Shown: in pieces, positions 7,806 to 14,684 of the stretch
How positions within the stretch are numbered: the stretch's first letter is position 1
Layout of the letters: every line of letters starts with the position of its first letter
DNA from: an uncultured Bacteroidales bacterium
GTDB lineage: Bacteria > Bacteroidota > Bacteroidia > Bacteroidales > UBA932
Length of the DNA stretch: 64,000 nucleotides
Direction of reading: 5' to 3'
Assembly (NCBI GenBank): GCA_900317845.1
Contig: ONII01000011.1
Span: 171,933 to 235,932, forward strand
Notes under the pieces: model-generated
What the model was told of the DNA's origin: nothing
Seen by the model: the letters and a program-made list of their open reading frames with translations, nothing else
The model's database searches: none
Translations under genes and position numbers: made by a program

Positions 7806-9935
7806 ATGAACATGGATACGGCCATACAGTACCTGCCGGGGGTGGGGCCCAAACGGGCGGAGCTCCTGCAAACCGAGCTGGGCGTGAGCACGGTGGGGGA
7901 TCTGGTGCGCACGTATCCGTTCCGCTATATAGACCGCAGCAGCATTGTCCGCATTGCGGACGTGCATCCGGACCTTGCGCAGGTGCAGGTGCGCGCTATG
8001 GTTACCAAGGTGCGCCTGTACGGCAAAAACGGTGTGGAGCTCCCCGCGGAGAAACTCAAATACAACATGGTGAGTCGCCTAAGCGCCATGGTCTCGGACG
8101 ATAGCGGAGAAATGGAGATGGTCTTTTTCAAAGGCGTCAAGTGGATGCACGCGCGCCTGGTTCCCGGCCACACCTTTATCTTCTTCGGGAAACCGGCAGT
8201 GTTTGGCACGCGTCTGAACATGGTGCACCCGGAGGTAGACGCCCCGGACAGCGCCAACACCGGCATCCTCACCGGGGTGTACAATTCCACGGAAAAGCTC
8301 AAGACGGCGGGCATCACGGGCAAGGTCATGCTCAAGCTCATCGGCACGGCCCTGGAAGGCGTGTTGCCCACCTTGCAGGAAACACTTCCGGAGTATATTT
8401 TAAAGGAGAAGGGACTGGTGCCGCTCACCTATGCTTTAAGGCAAATTCATTTCCCGGTGGACCAGAACGCCCTGGCCAAGGCCACCTATCGGCTCAAATT
8501 CGAGGAACTCTTCCTGCTGCAGCTGTCCCTGCTCAAGCAAAAATATGTCCGCAGCCGCAGCGCCGTCGGGCTCAAGATGCCGGCCGTCGGGGAGGCCTTC
8601 AACGCTTGTTACAATGCGCTGCCGTACCAGCTCACCAATGCCCAAAAGCGCGTGATCCGGGAAATCCGGGACGACATGCGCAGCGGCCACCAGATGAACC
8701 GCCTGCTGCAGGGGGACGTGGGCTCCGGCAAAACCATGGTGGCGGTGCTCAGCGCCCTCATCGCCGTGGGGAATGGCTACCAGGCCTGCCTCATGGCACC
8801 CACGGAAGTCCTTGCCCAGCAGCACTTTGCCAATGTGTCCAAGTACCTCAGGCCCACGGGCGTACGGGTGGCGCTCCTTACCGGCAACACCGGAGTAAAA
8901 GACCGCCGGGAAATTCACGCCGGCCTGCAGGATGGAAGCATCGGCGTGCTCATCGGCACGCATGCGCTCATAGAAGACACGGTGCATTTCCGGGCGCTGG
9001 GCCTGGCCATTGTGGACGAGCAGCACCGTTTTGGCGTGGAGCAGCGGGCACGCCTCTGGAACAAAGGCTGGCAGGGCGTTCCGCCGCATGTGCTGGTAAT
9101 GACCGCCACGCCCATTCCGCGCACCCTGGCCATGACCCTGTACGGAGACCTGGACGTTTCCGTGATTGACGAGATGCCCCCGGGCCGAAAACCCGTCCAG
9201 ACGCTGTGCGTAGGAGAAGGCAAACGCCACGCCATGCACAATTTTATCCGGGACGAGATAGCCAAAGGCCGGCAGGCGTTCATTGTGTATCCGCTCATTT
9301 TCGAGAGCGAAAAACTGGACTACAAGAACCTGGAGCTAGGGTATGAGGAAATCATGAAAGCCTTCCCGCTGCCGCAGTACAAGGTAGCTATCGTCCATGG
9401 ACAGCAAACCCCGCAGGAAAAAGCCTTTAACATGGACGCTTTTGTGGCCGGCCGCGCCAACATCCTGGTTTCCACTACTGTAATTGAGGTGGGCGTGGAT
9501 GTGCCCAACGCGTCCGTGATGGTCATCGAAAGCGCGGAACGCTTTGGCCTGAGTCAGCTGCACCAGCTGCGCGGCCGGGTGGGACGCGGCGCGGAGCGCT
9601 CCTATTGTATCCTTATGCGGGGCACCAAGGTGTCCAAGGAAAGCCAGAAGCGCCTGGACCTTTTGTGCGCCACGGAAAACGGCTTCGAACTGGCCGAGGA
9701 AGACATGAAGATGCGCGGCCCCGGAGACCTGGAAGGCACCCAGCAAAGCGGCCTTCCCATCAGCCTCAATATTGCCTCCCTGGCCAAGGACGGGCTCATC
9801 CTGTCCGACGCCCGCGGCTATGCCCAGCACATCCTGGACCAGGACCCGGGCCTTACCCAGGACCGCAATGCCCCGCTCGCCACAGAGCTCAAGCGGGACA
9901 AATACCAAACCAAGGATTATTCCCAGATTTCTTGA
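7806..9935 (+). CDS. recG: ATP-dependent DNA helicase RecG
   Basis: RecG drives branch migration and regression at stalled replication forks and recombination intermediates. The 709-residue protein has the N-terminal wedge/OB domain (roughly 1-260), Walker A GDVGSGKTMVA, the DEQH box as DEQHRFGVEQR, MTATPIPRTLA, and the helicase C domain ending in QLHQLRGRVGRG and the RecG-typical GPGDLEGTQQSG. Two ATGs (7806 and 7812) are possible; the first lies only 6 nt after the -7 box, so the mRNA would be leaderless or start at the second. Confidence 0.96.
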   Translation: MNMDTAIQYLPGVGPKRAELLQTELGVSTVGDLVRTYPFRYIDRSSIVRIADVHPDLAQVQVRAMVTKVRLYGKNGVELPAEKLKYNMVSRLSAMVSDDSGEMEMVFFKGVKWMHARLVPGHTFIFFGKPAVFGTRLNMVHPEVDAPDSANTGILTGVYNSTEKLKTAGITGKVMLKLIGTALEGVLPTLQETLPEYILKEKGLVPLTYALRQIHFPVDQNALAKATYRLKFEELFLLQLSLLKQKYVRSRSAVGLKMPAVGEAFNACYNALPYQLTNAQKRVIREIRDDMRSGHQMNRLLQGDVGSGKTMVAVLSALIAVGNGYQACLMAPTEVLAQQHFANVSKYLRPTGVRVALLTGNTGVKDRREIHAGLQDGSIGVLIGTHALIEDTVHFRALGLAIVDEQHRFGVEQRARLWNKGWQGVPPHVLVMTATPIPRTLAMTLYGDLDVSVIDEMPPGRKPVQTLCVGEGKRHAMHNFIRDEIAKGRQAFIVYPLIFESEKLDYKNLELGYEEIMKAFPLPQYKVAIVHGQQTPQEKAFNMDAFVAGRANILVSTTVIEVGVDVPNASVMVIESAERFGLSQLHQLRGRVGRGAERSYCILMRGTKVSKESQKRLDLLCATENGFELAEEDMKMRGPGDLEGTQQSGLPISLNIASLAKDGLILSDARGYAQHILDQDPGLTQDRNAPLATELKRDKYQTKDYSQIS

Positions 9936-9983
9936 TCATATAAGAGTAAAGAAGTACATCATCCGATTCTCTTCTTTCTTTGA

Positions 9984-10058
9984 AAAAACAAGAGCGCTAT
10001 CTAAAATGATAGCACCCTGTTTTTTAGCTCGCCCTTTCTCAAGGGGCAATCCTTTCGC
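9984..10058 (-). ncRNA. Candidate small RNA opposite the recG 3' flank
   Basis: On the minus strand a promoter (10064-10093) is followed by about 75 nt with no reading frame. It contains a first hairpin (GCCCCTT/AAAGGGC, one mismatch) and ends in an 11-bp hairpin (10018-9991) with a 6-nt loop and TGTTTTTT. Two pairs of this stem are G-U on the minus-strand RNA but A-C mismatches on the plus strand, so the structure favours minus transcription. It could instead be only a terminator for recG. No known RNA family was recognised. Confidence 0.4.
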
Positions 10059-10063
10059 TGGTA

Positions 10064-10093
10064 CAAAGGTAAAACTTTTTCTTTAGATTACAA
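10064..10093 (-). promoter_or_regulatory. Promoter of the candidate small RNA
   Basis: The -7 box TACCTTTG reads 10071 to 10064, with TTG (10093-10091) 19 bp upstream. It lies just past the 3' end of the S9 peptidase gene and points away from it. Confidence 0.45.
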
Positions 10094-10144
10094 GAATGTG
10101 TTCTACTTTTCTTAAAGAAAAACCTAGCTTGCCGCAACGGTTCT

Positions 10145-12358
10145 TTACTCCTTCATCCAGCGGTCCAGCCAGCCAAAGTAGCTGCGGTGCCAGTAGAGGG
10201 CGTTCTGGGGCTTCAGAATCCAGTGGTTCTCGTTGGGGAACACGATGAGTTTGGACGGCACGCCCATCAGCTGGGCGGCGTTGAAAGCGGCCATGCCTTC
10301 GTCCACCGGGACGCGGAAGTCCGAGCCGCCGTGGATGCAGAGGATGGGCGTGTGCCAGTTCTGCACCAGCTTGTGCGGGGAGTTGGCGTAGTGACGTACG
10401 GCAGCGGGCTTGTTGCTCCAGGGAGAGCCGGCCTGCTGCAGGCCGCCAAAGGTGATACCGTCACCGGCGGGCCCCACCTGCCCTTCGGCAAAAGCGTATT
10501 CATGCGGAATACCGCCATTGTCCCAGTTGGGGAACCACATTTCTTCCGTGGTCATGTACATGTGCTCCTCGTTGAAGATACCGGCGTGGGAGATGAAGCA
10601 GTCGTACACGTCCCCGTGGATACCGGCCAGGTAGTAAATGCTATAGCCGCCATAGGAAGCGCCGCAGGCCGCCACGCCGCTCACATACGGTTCCGCCTTG
10701 ATGTTACGGGCTGCCGTGAGGTAATCCTGCATGTTCAAGCCAATGTAGTCGCCGGAGATTTCCTCGCACCAGGGCTGACCAAAAGCCGTGGTACCGCGGC
10801 GGTTCGGGAGCACCACCACATAGCCCTGATGGCACATGAGCAGGTAGTTCCAGCGGTAGCTCCAGCCCTGGGACAGCGTGCCCTGCGGGCCACCCAGGCA
10901 AATCTCGATGGCCGGATAGCTCTTGGAAGCGTCGAACTGCGGCGGGAGCAGCACCCAGGTGAGCATCTTCTGCCCGTCCACAGTATCCAGCCAGCGGGCC
11001 TCGGTTTCGTGCGTATCCAGCTGGGAAAGGAGGTGCTCGTTCTCAAAGCTTAACTGCTTGATGGAATGGTCGTTCACGGCCACCAGCTCCGTAGGGAAAT
11101 CCATGGAAGCATATGTGGAAAGCAGGGTTCCGTCCTGCAGCACGCCAAACGGCGCGGTAAAGTCGAACCACAGATTATCGGCCGTAAGGCGCACAATCTC
11201 AGGCGTTTCCGACAGCACCACGTTGAAAATCCCCTGCAGGCCTTCTGCCAGCGCGGCAAAGTAAAGGGACTGGCTGTCCGCCGCCCACACAGGACCATCG
11301 GCATTGTATTTAAAGGCCGATGTCACGTCGCAGATGTCCTCCACAAGGGGATTCTCGCTTTGGCCCTCCCCTTCTTCTGCGTAGCGGACCGATGCCACCA
11401 TGAGGCGCACTTTGTCTGCCTCATAGCCGTCGCGCTCCATGGAAAGCCAGGCCAGCTTGCTGCCGTCCGGGCTCCAGACCGGATGCGTGTCGTAGCCGCC
11501 CTTGGAGGTCACCTGGGTGGTCTGTCCCGTAAGCGGGCAATAGAGGTAGATGCAGGTATTGGTGGAGAAGGCGTACTGCTTGCCCGCCAGCTTTTTGCAG
11601 GCATAGGCAATGTAGCGGCCGTCCGGGCTCCAGCAAAGGTCTGCCACATCCGGGAAGGGGCCGTTGGGCAGCTGGAAGAAAGCCTCGTCCTCGGCCAGGA
11701 TGTCCATGCCTTCACGGATAAGGCCATTGCCGAGGGTTGCCACAAAGCTGTGCGGAATGTCCGTCACCCAGTGGTCCCAGTGCCTGTACATCAGGTCCTC
11801 CGTGGCATAGGCTTCCGCCTTGGCAAGCAGCGGGTCCGTATCTGCGGGCACCTCCACGGCGCTGTGTACGTTGGACACGTAAATGAGCTGGGACTCGTCC
11901 GGCGACAGGAGATAATCGTCCATGCCGGCGGGAATGTCCGACAGCTGCGTGCGCCGGCCCAGCTTGCCGCTTTTGAAAGGAGCTTTGTACAGCTGTCCGC
12001 CCTGGAGGAAGTAAATGGCGCTCCCGTCCCGGCTCCACCGGGCCGATGCAATGCTTTTGCCGTCCATGGTGAGCTGCGTGGGCTCACCGCCCTCCGCAGG
12101 CATCACAAAGAGGTTGCGCACGCTGCGGTTTTCCGCAATGGAGGTGTAACTGACGCCATACAGGATGGTTTTTCCGTCCGGCGAGAGTTGAGGGTCGCTC
12201 AGGCGCCCCAGCGAGAGCAGGAGCTCAGGGGTCATGTGCCCGCCTTCCACTTGCAGGGAGGAGGGGCCTATGTACGCTTTGTCCGGTTTCATTTCCGCGT
12301 TGTTACAGGCAGCGAGGGCCAGCACCGCGGCCACCACTGCTAAATACTTAGTTTTCAT
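10145..12358 (-). CDS. S9 family prolyl oligopeptidase-type peptidase, lipoprotein
   Basis: The 737-residue protein begins with a lipoprotein signal (lipobox LAAC, Cys19). A WD40-like/TolB propeller follows to about 480, with repeated LSPDG, WSRDG and WSPDG motifs, then an alpha/beta hydrolase domain. The serine nucleophile is in GASYGGYS (about 568), the Asp in GGSDFRVP (about 678) and the His in NENHWI (about 711). Relatives are dipeptidyl or acylaminoacyl peptidases; surface or periplasmic peptide use is inferred. The start overlaps the WYL gene by 11 bp, so the two are one operon. Confidence 0.92.
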   Translation of the reverse strand: MKTKYLAVVAAVLALAACNNAEMKPDKAYIGPSSLQVEGGHMTPELLLSLGRLSDPQLSPDGKTILYGVSYTSIAENRSVRNLFVMPAEGGEPTQLTMDGKSIASARWSRDGSAIYFLQGGQLYKAPFKSGKLGRRTQLSDIPAGMDDYLLSPDESQLIYVSNVHSAVEVPADTDPLLAKAEAYATEDLMYRHWDHWVTDIPHSFVATLGNGLIREGMDILAEDEAFFQLPNGPFPDVADLCWSPDGRYIAYACKKLAGKQYAFSTNTCIYLYCPLTGQTTQVTSKGGYDTHPVWSPDGSKLAWLSMERDGYEADKVRLMVASVRYAEEGEGQSENPLVEDICDVTSAFKYNADGPVWAADSQSLYFAALAEGLQGIFNVVLSETPEIVRLTADNLWFDFTAPFGVLQDGTLLSTYASMDFPTELVAVNDHSIKQLSFENEHLLSQLDTHETEARWLDTVDGQKMLTWVLLPPQFDASKSYPAIEICLGGPQGTLSQGWSYRWNYLLMCHQGYVVVLPNRRGTTAFGQPWCEEISGDYIGLNMQDYLTAARNIKAEPYVSGVAACGASYGGYSIYYLAGIHGDVYDCFISHAGIFNEEHMYMTTEEMWFPNWDNGGIPHEYAFAEGQVGPAGDGITFGGLQQAGSPWSNKPAAVRHYANSPHKLVQNWHTPILCIHGGSDFRVPVDEGMAAFNAAQLMGVPSKLIVFPNENHWILKPQNALYWHRSYFGWLDRWMKE

Positions 12359-13256
12359 ATAATTGTAATGTTTTTTCCAAGGTTTCTTTCACGGCTTGCC
12401 TGAGGCTCTCCGGCTCCAGGACTTCCAGCCCGGCGCCGTGCTTGCACAGCTCCATAACCAGGTTGGGATTGGGGATGAGCCGGAGGACGAATTCGCAGTG
12501 GTCTCCCTCCTGCAGAACCAGCGTCTGGCTCTGATGCAGGGGCAGGTCCTGCAAATAGGCGGCCTCCCGCAGCGTGGTGCGCAGTTTCACCAGCACGGGC
12601 TCTTGACCGGGTTCCGGAAGGTACATGCCGTAGCTGGCCTCGAAGGCCTCCTCCACGCTGAATCCGGCCGGCATTTTGAACTTGGCGCCGGTGCATTCAA
12701 CGGAGAGCAGGCGGTCCAGCGCGTACACCCGCAGCATGGCGGCTTCCTCACTGTAGGCTACCAGGTACCAGCGCTTTGCAAATTCCCTCAGGGCATAGGG
12801 ACGCACCGTACGGAGATCCGCCTGCGCGCTCAAATATTTTCGGTACCGGATGCGGAGCACCTCCCCTTCCAGCATGGCCTGCATGAGCACGGTGAGGTAT
12901 TTCTGGCCCGATGGGACATCCTCCACGCTCACCCGGCCCCGCAGGCGTTCCTGCCCCAGGGTAAGGAGGCTGTTCACGGTGAAGGTATTGATGAGGTAAT
13001 CTACCGCAGCGCGCTTATCTACAGCACTTTCTGCCGAGTCAATTTTGTACAGGTTGGTACTCCGGTCGCACACGATGACAAGGCCAAATACTTCCTCCAC
13101 GGCGGCCCGGTGGTTCAGGAACGAGCGCCGGGGATAGGCCTCCCCGTAGCGGCTTTCCCAGCGGCGGGACACCTCCTTCCAGGAGAGCCCCCGCTCCCCC
13201 GCTTCCACAAAGAGTTGCACCAAAAAGATGTATTTTCCAATCAGTTCCGGTACCAT
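12348..13256 (-). CDS. WYL-domain transcriptional regulator
   Basis: The 302-residue protein has an N-terminal helix-turn-helix-like region (about 1-75, with SWKEVSRRW and YPRRSFLNHR) and a WYL domain with RTVRPYALREFAKRWYLVAY (about 150-170) and the WCX-type C-terminal part. WYL proteins bind nucleotide or nucleic-acid ligands and regulate DNA-damage, defence or metabolic genes. It is the first gene of an operon with the S9 peptidase (11-bp overlap), a likely target or simply a co-transcribed gene. No defence genes are nearby. Confidence 0.85.
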   Translation of the reverse strand: MVPELIGKYIFLVQLFVEAGERGLSWKEVSRRWESRYGEAYPRRSFLNHRAAVEEVFGLVIVCDRSTNLYKIDSAESAVDKRAAVDYLINTFTVNSLLTLGQERLRGRVSVEDVPSGQKYLTVLMQAMLEGEVLRIRYRKYLSAQADLRTVRPYALREFAKRWYLVAYSEEAAMLRVYALDRLLSVECTGAKFKMPAGFSVEEAFEASYGMYLPEPGQEPVLVKLRTTLREAAYLQDLPLHQSQTLVLQEGDHCEFVLRLIPNPNLVMELCKHGAGLEVLEPESLRQAVKETLEKTLQLYEN

Positions 13257-13262
13257 AACTTA

Positions 13263-13291
13263 CAAAGATAACAAATTTTTATGTAAATTTG
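13263..13291. promoter_or_regulatory. Back-to-back divergent promoters, WYL gene / gdhA
   Basis: Minus -7 TATCTTTG (13270 to 13263) and plus -7 TAAATTTG (13284-13291) are 13 bp apart. The WYL start is 7 nt beyond its box, whereas gdhA has a leader of about 26 nt. Confidence 0.7.
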
Positions 13292-13322
13292 CGAGTTAGT
13301 AGTGTATATAACCGAAGAATAT

Positions 13323-14678
13323 ATGGACAATTTTACCCGCAATTACATCGAGGGTTTCATGGGCGAAGTCATTGCCCGCAACCCCGGTGAGAACGAGTTC
13401 CACCAGGCCGTACGTGAGGTGGTGGAAAGCGTCGCCCCCTATGTTACCGAAAATCCGCAGCTGATGGACCTCAAAGTCCTAGAACGCATTGTGGAGCCGG
13501 AGCGCATTATCATTTTCCGCGTCCCCTGGATGGACGACCGCGGAGAGGTGCACATCAACCGCGGCTTCCGCGTGCAGTGCAACAGCGCCATCGGCCCGTA
13601 TAAAGGCGGCCTGCGCTTCCATCCCAGCGTGAACCTTTCCATCATGAAGTTCCTGGCGTTTGAACAAACCTTCAAAAATGCCCTTACCACCCTCCCGATG
13701 GGCGGTGCCAAGGGCGGCAGCGACTTCAATCCGCGCGGCAAGTCCGACGCAGAAGTCATGCGTTTCTGCCAAAGCTTCATGACGGAGCTGTGCCGCCATA
13801 TCGGCCCCAACACGGATGTTCCCGCCGGCGACATTGGCGTGGGCGGCCGTGAAATTGGCTACCTTTTTGGCCAGTACAAGCGCCTGAGGGACGAATTCTC
13901 CGGCACCCTTACCGGCAAAGGCCAGGCCTGGGGCGGCTCGCTCCTGCGTCCGGAGGCCACCGGTTACGGCCTGTGCTACTTTGCCAGCCAAATGCTGGAA
14001 ACCCGCGGCCTCAGCTTTGAGGGCAAACGCGTGAACATCTCCGGCGCTGGCAACGTGGCCCAGTACGCCGCCCAGAAAGCCATGCGCCTGGGTGCCATTG
14101 TCCAAACCCTGTCCGACTCCGACGGCTTCATCCATGACCCGGAAGGCCTCACGGAAGAAAAGATGGCCTACGTCTTCGAGCTCAAGAACCTCCGCCGCGG
14201 CCGCATCAAGGAATACGCGCAGAAGTTCCCTCAGGCCACTTATTATCCCGGCGAGCGTCCCTGGCGCATCCCCTGCGACATCGCCCTCCCCTGCGCCACG
14301 CAGAACGAGATTGAGAAGGCCGATGCCGAGATTCTGGTGAAAAACGGCTGCCTGTGCGTGGCGGAAGGCGCCAACATGCCCTCCACCCCGGAAGCCATCC
14401 GCATCATCCAGGGTGCCGGCCTGCTGTACTCTCCCGGTAAGGCCTCCAACGCCGGCGGCGTAGCCACCAGCGGCCTGGAAATGAGCCAGAATTCCATGCG
14501 CATGCACTGGACCGCGGAAGAAGTGGACCAGTACCTGCACCACATCATGTCGGACATCCACGCGGCCTGCCTCAAATACGGCACCGAGGCCGATGGAAGC
14601 GTCAATTACGTCAAAGGCGCCAACCTGGCCGGCTTCATCAAAGTAGCCGCTGCCATGAGCGACCAAGGCCTCGTCTAA
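13323..14678 (+). CDS. gdhA: Glutamate dehydrogenase (probably NADP-specific)
   Basis: GdhA reductively aminates 2-oxoglutarate with ammonium to glutamate, the main ammonium-assimilation route in Bacteroidales. The 451-residue protein has the family length, the substrate loop YKGGLRFHPSVN, the catalytic Lys in PMGGAKGGSDFNPRG (about 130), the Rossmann motif SGAGNVAQYAA and SNAGGVATSGLEM near the end. The ATG at 13323 was preferred to an upstream GTG. The next gene starts 6 nt after the stop, so the two are co-transcribed. Confidence 0.95.
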   Translation: MDNFTRNYIEGFMGEVIARNPGENEFHQAVREVVESVAPYVTENPQLMDLKVLERIVEPERIIIFRVPWMDDRGEVHINRGFRVQCNSAIGPYKGGLRFHPSVNLSIMKFLAFEQTFKNALTTLPMGGAKGGSDFNPRGKSDAEVMRFCQSFMTELCRHIGPNTDVPAGDIGVGGREIGYLFGQYKRLRDEFSGTLTGKGQAWGGSLLRPEATGYGLCYFASQMLETRGLSFEGKRVNISGAGNVAQYAAQKAMRLGAIVQTLSDSDGFIHDPEGLTEEKMAYVFELKNLRRGRIKEYAQKFPQATYYPGERPWRIPCDIALPCATQNEIEKADAEILVKNGCLCVAEGANMPSTPEAIRIIQGAGLLYSPGKASNAGGVATSGLEMSQNSMRMHWTAEEVDQYLHHIMSDIHAACLKYGTEADGSVNYVKGANLAGFIKVAAAMSDQGLV

Positions 14679-14684
14679 AAGCCT

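Noticed and set aside
12348..13256. Sign of a defence island around the WYL regulator
   Set aside because: WYL proteins often mark defence loci, but the neighbours are a peptidase and gdhA, with no nuclease, helicase or toxin system.
13302..13322. GTG start seven codons upstream for gdhA
   Set aside because: It is a weaker start codon and would leave only about 5 nt of leader; the family begins near the ATG at 13323.
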